Part shown: one piece after another, positions 46,626-56,229 of the stretch
Position numbering within the stretch: the stretch's first letter is position 1
How the letters are laid out: every line of letters starts with the position of its first letter
From: Macrotis lagotis
Taxonomy: Eukaryota > Chordata > Mammalia > Peramelemorphia > Peramelidae
Length of the DNA: 64,000 nt
Assembly: GCF_037893015.1 (NCBI RefSeq)
Contig: NC_133664.1
Coordinates: 131,282,600 to 131,346,599, forward strand
Reading direction: 5' to 3'
The notes under the pieces: generated by a model
The model's database searches: none
The model's input: the letters and a program-made list of their open reading frames with translations, nothing else
Told to the model about the DNA's origin: nothing
Position numbers and translations under genes: made by a program

Positions 46626-47640
46626 GTCTTATCTCTTCAATTGTTCTCTGTTTTCATCAATACTGTTAAAAGCAACGAACATTTATAATGTCCTTTATAT
46701 TTTTTGGTAGCCATAGCACATAATTAGCTTTACTGCTCTTGACATCCTGTGACAGGGTTATGTCATAGTTATATATTCTTTTACTTATTATTTGCCCTCT
46801 CTTTTAACTCTTGTGAATGTCATTTAAAAATTTAAGCTGATCAAGGCATTTCTCATATATTCAAATCAATTTATTTGGACAACTTCATATTTCCTTCTAC
46901 AATGAAATTATTTCTGCATTTCAAGGATTTAATCATCCCTTACCTAATATGGTGACTTCCCAAAATATAGTATCTTACCAATCCTTTCTTTGAACTCTTT
47001 GAAATCTATTTTTCCTAAAATCTAGATTGCATGGCAAGCTATACTTGGTTTTACTCTCCTCTTTCATAAACTCAAAAACAGAATGTCCAGTTTCTGTCAA
47101 GCTTCTCATTGTTATTACATCAGCAGCTACTTCCTTTTCCTTGATCAAAATTAGGTGCAGACTAGATATTCCTTTTGATTTTTCCTCCATGTTCTGAAGG
47201 ATGAAATTATCATTAAGGCAAGCCAAGAATTTTAGTAGTTGTTTTGCTTTTGGCGCACAAAGAAAGAAAACTCCAGAATGATTCTGCCTGGTTGCTGCCC
47301 TGTACCAACATCTGGTAATCATCTCATCCTCTCCACCATGGAATATTCCAAATGGGTCTTGGTTGCTATGATTTCTTCTAGACAATATATGACACTCCCA
47401 ATTAACCTGTCACATTCCAGACTCCTTTGGTATTGGGTATCTCTTCTGGGTTATCTGTTTCCATCCAGTTCCCCATTCCTAATTTAATTTTCTATTTCAT
47501 GAAAAATAATTTAATAGAGGCCTACTTAAATCATATAATTTTATTGGTTACCAATTATTATAGGAGTTTCACTATAGTTCCAAGTCATTGAAAACTTTGA
47601 GATCCTTCAGTTTAATTGATACCTAGAGTATATTTTAAAA

Positions 47641-48349
47641 AAACCCACAGCATTACAGTGAACAACATGGATCTAACAACTCTTTATTTCCTCCAAAGTT
47701 AATTTTTAACTTTACCTTTCACCTTATATTTCAATGATTCATTGTAGAGAAGCAGGCTTGGTTTCAAATGGCCAATTTTTGAAAACCATAGCTTGTAGAA
47801 TAACAGATAATACGCAGTCCATTGCTTTGTTTCATTTTTTAAAAAAAAATTCATATTTTCCTTTTTGGGGGGTAGACAAAATACGCATTTGATAATCCTT
47901 GGTATATTGGTTGATATGGATAAAATTTGAGAGCTCTATAAATGTATATTTGGGCATTTTGAACTACTGTTCCTAAATCAAATTTAGCTGTGATGTTCTA
48001 TCTAATAAGATATCAACTTTAAATCTATATGCACACAATTAAATTTTCCTTTAAATTATTAATCTTTTCTTTCACTCCACAAAAATTCAATGACTTGGTA
48101 GTTGTAATTACATTGGTCATTTCCCAATACTTTTGAGTCGAAACTTTGGATAAATAGGACTTTGTTTTAAATCCAATATGCTTGCCCATTGCTACCCTAA
48201 TGACTTTTCTTATTTTCTCTCCCTTCCCCTCTCTCTCCTTTCCTATGTTTGCTTTCCCTTCAACACCAGATTGAAAGGGCAAGAGCTACTTACTGGGCAT
48301 TCTGCTGCTGATCAAAATGTAAACCTTGATATTAATGTATAGACACCTG
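47641..48349. other. Unassigned DNA
   Basis: AT-rich; may include the diverged edge of the L3 copy. No exon seen. Confidence 0.4.
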
Positions 48350-48353
48350 ATTG

Positions 48354-48551
48354 CATTATAGCCTAACTCTGAAACTGAAGGAATTCTAATTAATTAATCA
48401 GTCAATAAACATTTATTAAGCACCTAGTACTATGTAGCAGACATAATGGAGAAACAAAAATAGACCAAAGATAGGCCCTACCCTCAATGAACTTACAGTC
48501 TAATGGGTTAGGCAGTATGAAAATGAATATATCCAAAGCAAGCAATACACA
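48354..48551. repeat. Duplicated 199-bp segment, copy B
   Basis: Partner of 46427-46625. Here the L2 part continues without a break beyond the duplicated end into the long L2 copy, so this is the more likely source. Confidence 0.95.
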
Positions 48552-48646
48552 AAGTAAATTTGAAATAATTAAAAGAGGGACTATATTAGAATTAAGAGGA
48601 GTTAGAGAAGGCTTTCTATAGGTGGGATTTTAGTTATGACTTAGAG

Positions 48647-49164
48647 TAGGGCTGTCCAAAATATGGCCTGCATGTGAACTGCAGTGCGGTTTTATGCAAC
48701 CTGCTTATGGGTTTTAATTTTCACAAGTGAAAAAATAAAATAATAATTTGCACAGGATGTGTATGAGATTTTAAATTCCATCACTAATAAATAATCTCAT
48801 TGATGTTGATTTTCTTTAGTGTTTTTAAGCAATATTATGGATGGAACATATCGCATGGAATTTTCAATCAATCTGTGGGATGCATTCTGACTGTTAGTAG
48901 CAGACTAGTCAGTATGTACCTGTCTTTACGTTGTGTTGTTGCTTTGTTGCTTTTTTGTTTGCTTTTGTGCCTTTGCCTGTTGTATTGATGACACATGTTC
49001 CCCCACTTTCTAAGAAATTAAAAGTACTGTGATTTTTCTTAGCACTTGCTAAACCTGAGGTAAAGCTATAAATTAACTATTAAATTAGTATACTGTATGT
49101 TTTTTTCCGGGTGCAGCCCTCGAATTATTTTATTTTAATGTGACCCTAAGATTAGATAGTCCTG
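48647..49164. mobile_element. hAT-type DNA transposon, non-autonomous, 518 bp
   Basis: Left end tagggctgtccaa, right end ttagatagtcctg: imperfect inverted repeats of a CAGGGCTGTCCAA type. Flanked by acttagag (48639-48646) and acttaaag (49165-49172), 7 of 8 matching. A 62-codon frame inside has no transposase signature. It disrupts L2. Confidence 0.85.
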
Positions 49165-49202
49165 ACTTAAAGGAAGCCAGGGAGGTCAGCACTCCCAGTG
49201 CA

Positions 49203-49206
<4 letters not shown>

Positions 49207-49254
<48 letters not shown>
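49207..49254. repeat. (TG)n microsatellite
   Basis: 24 uninterrupted TG units inside the L2. Confidence 0.98.
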
Positions 49255-49255
<1 letters not shown>

Positions 49256-49358
49256 AGGGGGAATGTGTTCAGGGTTTGGGGTGGGGGTGCAACCAGAGAA
49301 AATGTCCAGCACTGAAAAATTTCAGGAATGGGCTAGGTTATAAAGGGCTTTGAATTTC

Positions 49359-49519
49359 TTTCTTTCTTTTTTTTTTTTTTTTTGCAAGGCAATGGGGTTA
49401 AGTGGCTTGCCCAAGGCCACACAGCTAGGTAATTATTAAGTGTTTGAGGCAGATTTGAACTCAGGTACTCCTGACTCCAGGGTGGATGCTTTATACACTG
49501 TGCCAACCTAGCCACCCCT
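49359..49519 (-). mobile_element. WSINE1-like SINE in L2
   Basis: T-rich start to 'acctagccacccct'. Flanked by gggctttgaatttc (49345-49358) and gagctttgaatttc (49520-49533), a 14-bp duplication with one change. Confidence 0.95.
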
Positions 49520-49623
49520 GAGCTTTGAATTTCAATCAGAGAATTTTGTATTTGATGCTTTATACACTGTGCCAACCTAGCCACCCCTGGGCTTTGAATT
49601 TCAATCAGAGAATTTTGTATTTG
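49486..49623. repeat. 69-bp tandem duplication
   Basis: Two head-to-tail 69-bp units (49486-49554, 49555-49623) with one mismatch. Each contains the SINE head end (from 'gctttatacactgtgcc') and the next 35 bp of L2. The second unit keeps the unmutated flank 'gggctttgaatttc'. Confidence 0.95.
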
Positions 49624-49639
49624 ATCCAAAAAGTAATAG

Positions 49640-50086
49640 TGATGTAGAGAACTGTGAATGTAGCAAAGACAAAATCTGTTAAATGGGTGGAGGTTCCCAC
49701 TCTTGAGATTCTGCTTCCCTTGACCCTGTTGTTTGTATCTTTTCCCCCATTTTCCCCTTCACCTAATCTTTGCCATAGACACTGACAGGCAGGAAATGAC
49801 ATGTTGCAAGGACAGGAAAGGGGCAGTGCATAGTTTGCCATTAGTTACCTGGCTCCAAGGTGAAAGATCACTCCCCAAGTACCACCCTCTGTCCAGCCTA
49901 CAATGGAGGGGTATTTAACAGGCAGTGCTGCAAATTAGCAATGCGGCTTCTCCTTAAAACTCTTCCTAACTACCCTATTACTTTCTTTGTGTTGCAACTT
50001 CTTTTTAATAAATCTTTATTTTTCTTTTATACCTGCATTCCTGGGTCAAATGTGTGATTCTTCACATCGAACAATCAGCAGCATCA
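49640..50086 (+). mobile_element. Solo LTR-like element in L2
   Basis: Begins TGATGTAGAGAACTGTGAATG; TATTTAA at 49912 and AATAAA at 50007. Shorter relative of 29259-30086, sharing 'ccctgttgtttgtatctt' and 'actccccaagtaccaccct'. L2 reads on before ('tttgatccaaaaagtaatag') and after ('ggaagccactggag'), which fixes the insertion well. Confidence 0.65.
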
Positions 50087-50314
50087 GGAAGCCACTGGAG
50101 TTTATTAAGTATGTGTGGGGTATATGTGTGTATATTTATGTCATGATCAGTTCATTTTAGGAAAATAACTTAGTAGTTGAATGGATTGGAGTGGAGATAA
50201 AGTTGAGGCAGACCTACCAGAAACCTATAGTAATAATCAAGGTTTGGGATTATGAGGGCCTGTACCAGAGTGGTTTCACCATCAAAGGGAGGGGGGATAG
50301 TTTATGAGATGATG

Positions 50315-50640
50315 GGATGTGTATTAGATCTAAAATTCCATCACTAATTAATAAATCTCATTGATGCTGATTTTTCTTTAGTGTTTTTAAGCAGTATTAT
50401 GGGTGGAACATATCACATGGAATTTTCATTCAATCTGTGGGATGCATTCTGTTAGCAGCAGACTAGTCAGTAAATGTCTGTCTTTATATTGTGGTGTAGC
50501 TTTGTTGGTTTTTTGTTTGCTTTTGCACCTTTGTCTGTTGTATTGATAACACACATTCCCCCACTGTAATAAAAATAATAATAATTTAATGAACTTTAAA
50601 TAATTGCAAAAAATCACTAAGCCTTGGAAATAATTTAATA
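50315..50640. mobile_element. hAT fragment, second copy of the 48647 element
   Basis: 50315-50565 aligns with 48757-49008, for example 'agtgtttttaagcagtatta' and 'tcaatctgtgggatgcattc', at roughly 85-90% by eye. Neither terminal inverted repeat is recognisable. The part after 50566 is A-rich and diverged. Confidence 0.75.
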
Positions 50641-50650
50641 ACTTGGATAT

Positions 50651-50682
50651 GGGGTATGGGGTGGGTAGGGGTGGGAGTGGGG
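50651..50682 (+). repeat. G-rich tract with quadruplex potential
   Basis: Runs of 4, 4, 3, 4, 3 and 4 G separated by one to three bases. It arises within L2-derived sequence. Confidence 0.6.
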
Positions 50683-50787
50683 AAGAGGGTGAGAGACAGT
50701 GGGAAATTCAGGATGATTCCTAGGTTTCAAGCATGAGGGATTGTGAAGAAATCGTTGCCCTCTATAATAATAGGAGCTATTTTATTT

Positions 50788-50950
50788 ATTTATTTTTTTT
50801 TGGTTTTAGATTTTTCAAGGCAATGGGGTTAAGTGGCTTGCCCAAGGCCACTCGGCCAGGTAATTATTAAATGTCTGAGGTTGGATTTGAACCCAGGTAC
50901 TCCTGACTTCAAGGCTGGTGCTCTATCCACTGTGTCACCTAGCCACCCTG
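50788..50950 (-). mobile_element. WSINE1-like SINE in L2
   Basis: Reverse copy ending 'cacctagccaccc'. Flanked by the 12-mer gctattttattt at 50776-50787 and 50951-50962, a perfect duplication. Confidence 0.95.
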
Positions 50951-51212
50951 GCTATTTTATTTTTAAAGATGTCTACTAAATACCCAGTTTGAGATGTCTG
51001 AAAGACAGTTGGAAAGGTGAGATTGGAGGTTAGCAGAGAAATTGAGGTAGGAAAGGTGAATTTGACAATCATCAACAAAGAAATGGTAGCTAAATCCATA
51101 AGAGTTGAGATCACCAACTGATGTAGGATAGAGGGAGAAGAGAAGAGAGCCCAGAACAGAACCCTGAGGGACAACTACAGTTAGAAATCATGGTTTGGAG
51201 GAAGATTCAAAA

Positions 51213-51214
<2 letters not shown>

Positions 51215-51284
<70 letters not shown>
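51215..51284. repeat. (GA)n microsatellite
   Basis: About 35 pure GA units inside antisense L2. Confidence 0.98.
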
Positions 51285-51288
<4 letters not shown>

Positions 51289-51434
51289 AGAAACAGACAG
51301 ATAAGCAAGGGGAAAACCAAGAGAGATCAGTGTCCTGAAAACCTGGATAGAAGAAAATATCTAGGAGGGGTCAGGGATCACCTGTGTCAAAGACTGCAGA
51401 GAGGTCAAGAAAAATGAGAACTGAAAAAAAAAGG

Positions 51435-51805
51435 GGCCATTGAATTTGTTAGCTAACGGTCTTTCTTGTAGCAGGGATTATAGAAACACACCACCATAAC
51501 TGGCATCCTCTTTGATTTCTAACCAGAAGGATCCATTCTATCTGCTTCTCCCTCATGCTATTGATCCAAAGAACTCCCTAGCAGATTACCTTAATGAGTT
51601 TTTATGACTATAAAATCTCATAACTTGGTGGCCAACTTTCTCATGAAAAGGTTTCTTAGATAGACTGGTCCTCCGACTAAACAGGCACATTCTCCAAAGC
51701 AGTCTGACACAGTCAAATGCAAGGAGGTTCACCTCTCAACATCTCCCAGAGAAAACTAGCTTTGGCTCTGACTTTCATTGTGGTGACCAAGAATAGAGTA
51801 TTTTG
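51435..51805. other. Unassigned DNA
   Basis: No repeat or exon recognised. Confidence 0.4.
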
Positions 51806-51809
51806 TACC

Positions 51810-52347
51810 TAGAAGCTTCAAGGTAAGTTCCAGACTCCTTTGGTTAACAAATTTCCTGACTTTTCATACGATTAGAAAAGAATGACCCTCAAATAAACCC
51901 TTTACAATCTGGCTCCAACCTATCTTTCCAATTTCATCATATATTAAACTTTTCCCTGGACTCTGCCACTAATTCAAATTGACTTTTCTGTTCTCCACCT
52001 AGAGCACTTCATTTCTTATTTCTTTGCACTGGATAATCTTATTTCCCTCTCTCCCAGCTCATTACTATAACGCCTATCCCTCCTTATCCTCCTCCCCCCA
52101 CAGAAACTCCCTTCTAATCCAAGTCCACCTTCTACATAAAGCCTTTTCTGATTCTCTCCAGACTGCTAGTGCCCATTCTAACTACCTTGTATTTATTTTT
52201 TTTAATTCTGCATATTCTTAAATATGTCTTTTGTGATAGAATATAAATTAGAGAATACAATTTATTTATTTATTGTCTTTGTATGCCTGGTACCAAGAAA
52301 AGTGTCTAACACACATTAGGTATTTTAAAATAAATACTCATTGACTA
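51810..52347 (+). mobile_element. L2 LINE 3' part
   Basis: 'caatctggctccaacctatc', 'ccatcttctacataaagcct'-type block ('ccaccttctacataaagcct'), 'gtgcccattctaactacctt' and a terminus 'cctggtaccaagaaaagtgt'. Sense L2 from the ORF2 end through the 3' end. Confidence 0.82.
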
Positions 52348-52461
52348 ATGTAATGTATAGTGATTTTTACATTTTCTTTTATCATTTCTTTAATTCAAGA
52401 AACAATTTTAGAAAAGATCTCTTCTAGAAATCAAAATAAAATATTTTCAAAAGTTATTTTA

Positions 52462-52588
52462 AGGTCAGCTGGTGGTACAGTGGATAAAACATGGTACCTA
52501 AGTTCAAATCTGGGATCAGACACTAGCTGTGTGACCTTGGGCAAGTCACTTAATTCCATTGCCTCACCCAGCCCCTCCCCAAAAAAAG
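52462..52588 (+). mobile_element. WSINE1-like SINE
   Basis: Head 'ggtcagctggtggtacagtg', with about 15 bp missing from the head half. Flanks share 'aaaagttattt' as a target-site duplication. Confidence 0.9.
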
Positions 52589-52599
52589 TTATTTAAAAT

Positions 52600-53368
52600 A
52601 AATCTGGCCATTTATGTGGTGTTATTAGGGAATAGTTTCGAGAGGCAATAATTGATTCCCTTGTATTGAAACACCTGTAGATTTCAGAACTTACAAATTT
52701 GTTGGAATGCTGCTTTATTATACAAGTTCTAATAGATATGTGAGCTGAGGAGTCTGTTTATAATCACCATTCACCAAAAGAATCATTTTATTTCTCTTTA
52801 TCTTAGAGAATCCAATATTAAGTAATTGTAGAGGAAATTAGAAGTCTTGAAGAGTCACAAGCATATTGAGAAATGAAATTTGAGTATCGCTGCATAAAAA
52901 TCCTCAGGAAAATAATTCATTTTTTCCTCTTCCTCTCTGGATAGGTAAGTATCAAGGGAGACAATACGATTTTCTGCTCACCAGAACAGATACAAAGTCT
53001 GAGGTTTTATTGCTGGCAGTTATACATTTTAAAGGGAAAGATACAGACCTACAGCTGTGAAGGGAATGGTCTTAACTTTCCTTTCTTCCCTTTTGTTCTT
53101 CTCCAACTTCATTTGCATCCAATCAAAAAGAATCTTCAAATATGATGAACTTCAATGCAGGATTTTGAGGATAAAGGATCACAATCAGAGATACAACTCT
53201 AGTTAAAAATCAAATCCTAAATCAGATAGCTATCTTTAAATCAAACAAAAACATCACCAGACGCTGTGTTCTATGAGATTAGATTGAATCTGGGAGCAGG
53301 GAATTCTGGTGACTTTTATTAGCCTTCCCTAGCTAGGTGTGGTACCTCAGGTATATACTATCTAGCCA
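52600..53368. other. Unassigned DNA
   Basis: AT-rich, no recognised repeat or exon. Confidence 0.4.
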
Positions 53369-53380
53369 TTGTTATATTCT

Positions 53381-53442
53381 TTTTTTTATCTTAATTTTTT
53401 ATTTAAGGCACTGAGGTTAAGTGACATGCCCAAAGTCACCCT
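53381..53442 (-). mobile_element. Severely truncated WSINE1-like SINE
   Basis: Only the last 60 bp of the SINE (T-rich end to 'gacatgcccaaagtcaccc') are present, yet the perfect 12-mer ttgttatattct flanks it at 53369-53380 and 53443-53454. Confidence 0.85.
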
Positions 53443-53552
53443 TTGTTATATTCTAAAACAAAATGCTGTCCCAGTCTGGGAGAGATGTTCTAGACTCCAT
53501 AACTTAAATAGAATGTGTGGTAGACTTGCATCTAATTTGGTTTCCTTTTAAT

Positions 53553-53755
53553 GTAGGTGGAAAGCTTTTTTTTTCTTCCAAAGGCCATTTGGATATTTAT
53601 CACATCATTCAAAGATTATGCAAAATCATCAACTTAAAAATTCTAACCCTAAAGAGCCCCTAGATCTATTGAACTTTGAGTTCTGCCTGCAGTTGCCTTG
53701 GCAGCCCCAGACCAAATGATTTCTCAGGCTCTATACCACCCAGCCCAAGGTAGGG
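53553..53755 (+). mobile_element. hAT-type MITE
   Basis: 'aaaggccatttggatattta', 'aaatcatcaacttaaaaatt' and 'cagaccaaatgatttctcag' are the same family as 44063-44258 and 19590-19812. Confidence 0.65.
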
Positions 53756-54360
53756 AGGAGAATTTCCATTGCTCTGTGAAGACGTTTTTCTGCTAATGTT
53801 AATGATGAAAAGGTAAGAAATGCCTTTTAAACTTATCCTAGGTAACCTAATTATTTTTATTGCTATTTATGGTCCAATAAAATTTTACTGAAATCTAATT
53901 TCAAGTCTGAATAGCAGCTGGACAAACCTGATCTGTGCCTTTCTCAGAATAGATGGAAACCCAGAGCCCAGCAGATGAAAAGATAGTGGTTTTACAATCA
54001 GGACACTTCTTGGAGATGTTCACATCTCACCCCTCAGGGGCCACACTACCTAGAAGAAAGAGAGACTTGGTGCTTAGAAGGATCTGTGATGATGATGATA
54101 GTAAAGGATAGCAGCAGCTCTGCTGCCTTGGGAGGAATGGGCTGTCCACAAGTGTGTGCCTTCTACGTGCATTTTAGCCAAAGAGCTCCTGACCTGGGCC
54201 CCCTCATGAAGGTTTCCTGGCCACTTGTGATCCCTTCTTGGATACACAAAGCATCCATTCTTCCAGAACCTGCTTTTCCCTGCTTTCATAAGGGCAACTC
54301 AGAAAAGTGAATGTCTCTTGTCACTTTACTTGCTTTCCTCTTTCATAGAAATAAAAATTT
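53756..54360. other. Unassigned DNA
   Basis: 54086-54310 (plus) and 54074-54289 (minus) are open on both strands over a slightly GC-richer patch. No domain and no splice context supports either one. Confidence 0.35.
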
Positions 54361-54364
54361 AGAC

Positions 54365-54525
54365 CATGTTGGCACCTCAAAGATGAGGTCCCTCATTTTA
54401 TATTTGAGGAAGCTGAGATTAAGTAACTTGCTGTGGGTCCTACAGTTAGTGTCTGGGTCAAGATTTGAACTCAGGCCTTTTTGACTTCATGTCCATGTCC
54501 TACTCATTACCATGCTGCCTATAAA
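54365..54525 (-). mobile_element. MIR-type SINE
   Basis: 'gaggaagctgagattaagta' and 'gatttgaactcaggcctttt' in reverse order. Confidence 0.7.
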
Positions 54526-55110
54526 ATCAACTACTCAAGGGGAGCTTTTGATTCAATACAAATTGTTTTGAACTAGTATCTCCTCAGGTTTACCAGTAAA
54601 AATATAAACATTGATTTATTCACCTTTACTATCTTTGTTTTTCAGAGGCAAGGATACAATTTTACTCTGATATTTCATTACTAGATTGACTCTGGGTTCT
54701 TATTTTATTGGTTAGGAAAATAAGGCCAGGAGAAGTAATTTACCTAAGGTCACAAACTATGACTTTGAGTGTGCAGTGATTTACAGAATTTATTGAACCC
54801 AGAGGAGCTTTTCTGGGACTACAAGTGTGTGTCTGTGTGTCCCAGGTTTTGTATTTGTGCTTCCTATGTCTTGGCTTAACATGGATGATATGGGTTTAAT
54901 GGAAAGACTCAATATTTTCCCTATTTCCTTAAGTTCATCAGATCTTAGAGTTCTTTGACCCAGAGTTTGAATCTTCACTGTTTCCTATCTTATAGCCTTT
55001 AATAGTTTTTCCTTAGTCTCCCTCCCATTTGAGTCTTATAAAACTTTTGGAAGACCAGCAACAATTTATTCACTCACCTGTTAAGTGTTGCATGGGGAAA
55101 AATACACACG

Positions 55111-55154
<44 letters not shown>

Positions 55155-55268
55155 ATACCCAGATATACACACACACACACACACACGTGTGTGTGTGTAT
55201 TATATATATATACTTATATGCCTTTCCTCAATCATTATCATACTTTACATTTTATTTCACTATCTCTC
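54526..55268. other. Unassigned DNA with CA/GT repeats
   Basis: Holds (CA)n at 55113-55149 and the CA-GT palindrome at 55167-55198. Nothing coding seen. Confidence 0.5.
55113..55198. repeat. (CA)n then head-to-head (CA)n(GT)n
   Basis: 55113-55149 is (CA)n. 55167-55186 is (AC)10 joined directly to (GT)6 at 55187-55198, giving a perfect 24-bp palindrome at the junction. Confidence 0.95.
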
Positions 55269-55269
55269 A

Positions 55270-55508
55270 TATTTAATAATAACTAACACCTCCATAGGAT
55301 TTTAAGGTCTGCAAAGTGCTTTATGTTATCTCATTTGACACTTTACAACTATACTACAAAGTAGGAGCTGTTATACTCATTTTGCAGTTGATGGAACTGA
55401 GGCTGAAAGAAGATCAGAGAAACATGGCTAATAAGTGTCTGCGGCAGCATTCAAACTCAGGTCTTTTTCAATTGGAATCCAGGACTCTAACCACCTAGTT
55501 GTCTCATG
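55270..55508 (-). mobile_element. Ther-1/MIR-type SINE, nearly complete
   Basis: 'ggtctgcaaagtgctttatg', 'gtaggagctgttatactcat', 'gatggaactgaggctgaaag', 'attcaaactcaggtcttttt' in full reverse order. Confidence 0.82.
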
Positions 55509-55679
55509 CAATGTTTTCAAGATCCCTTTCAACTGTAATCTGACTTTACTAACTTAATTGATAATAAAGATTTGAATACTTAAATAACATTAAGCACTAA
55601 AGATACTGATGACAATAGTTTCTTCATGGTCAAATCACTTTCATCCTACCTTATCCCATAAGCAGGCCATCCTGCATTC

Positions 55680-55805
55680 TTGTACTAGCTTACTACTATT
55701 CATTAGTTATATGACCTTAGGTAAGATAATGCTTAGGGTCTGCAGTGGGAGTGGGACCAGATCATCTCAAAGATCCCTCCTAGCTCTTTGCTCCTGTGAA
55801 CTGGG
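55680..55805 (+). mobile_element. MIR-type SINE fragment
   Basis: 'ttagttatatgaccttaggt' to 'gatccctcctagctctttg', the variant MIR tail in sense orientation. Confidence 0.55.
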
Positions 55806-55989
55806 TGCTTAATCCCTTTTCTGTTTCTGACACTCCATTAAGATTGCCTTTGAGAAACCAGGGTCACTTCTATGTCCTGATGAGGCATCAAGGGTGTCTT
55901 TATCAATACCATTAACATCACCGATAGATTTGAATTTTGAAAACAATTAAGGTAAGAGTAATTAAAATTTTGAAAATAAGTAATTATTC

Positions 55990-56225
55990 ATAGCTTAGGT
56001 GGTTCAGTAGATAAAGTGCCTCTCCTAGTAAGACTCATCTTCCTGAATTCAAAACTAGCCTCAGACACTTAACTGACCCTGGGCAAGTCACTTAATCCTA
56101 TTTGCCTTAGTATCTTCATCTGTAAAATGAGCTGGAGAAAGAAATGACAAATCACTCTAGAATCTTTGCCAAGAAAACCCCAAATGGGATCACAAAAAGT
56201 TGGACAGGACTGAAAATAATTGGAC
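55990..56225 (+). mobile_element. CORE-SINE with Bov-B-like tail
   Basis: Head 'tagcttaggtggttcagtag', core 'gaccctgggcaagtcactta', tail 'aaaaccccaaatgggatcac' and 'aaaagttggacagga'. Full length. Confidence 0.85.
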
Positions 56226-56229
56226 AATA

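Larger units (their letters stand above)
44420..47640 (-). mobile_element. L3/CR1-clade LINE, antisense, about 3 kb
   Basis: Antisense CR1-type blocks occur in order: 'tagagtcagaggacaaattc' (44430), 'cctttcaccatcctcattat' (44965), 'atgcccagaattaaacacat' (45032), 'caaatgctttggtaaaatct' (45947), 'tgtggtacctctcccactct' (46170), 'atgaaattatcattaaggca' (47200). Together they span the 3' part of an L3-like element. It is interrupted by a SINE at 45548-45841 and by the duplicated segment at 46427-46625. Confidence 0.7.
48380..51430 (-). mobile_element. L2 LINE, antisense, split by nested insertions
   Basis: L2 blocks occur at 48380-48646, 49165-49358, 49520-49639, 50087-50314, 50641-50787 and 50951-51430, in the expected antisense order ('aacatttattaagcaccta', 'gagaaggctttctataggtg', 'ggctttgaatttcaatcaga', 'agccactggagtttattaag', 'gagggcctgtaccagagtgg', 'agatgtctgaaagacagttg', 'gagggacaactacag'). 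Between them lie a hAT element, a SINE, an LTR, a second hAT fragment and another SINE, each younger than the L2. Confidence 0.85.

Noticed and set aside
46975-47385. 136-codon minus-strand open frame
   Set aside because: Lies in the antisense L3/CR1 relic's 3' non-coding part; not a host gene.
51190-51417. 75-codon frame with Arg-Glu repeats
   Set aside because: Translated (GA)n microsatellite inside antisense L2.
54074-54310. Open frames on both strands at a GC-richer patch
   Set aside because: Complementary frames without motif or splice context; no basis to call a gene.
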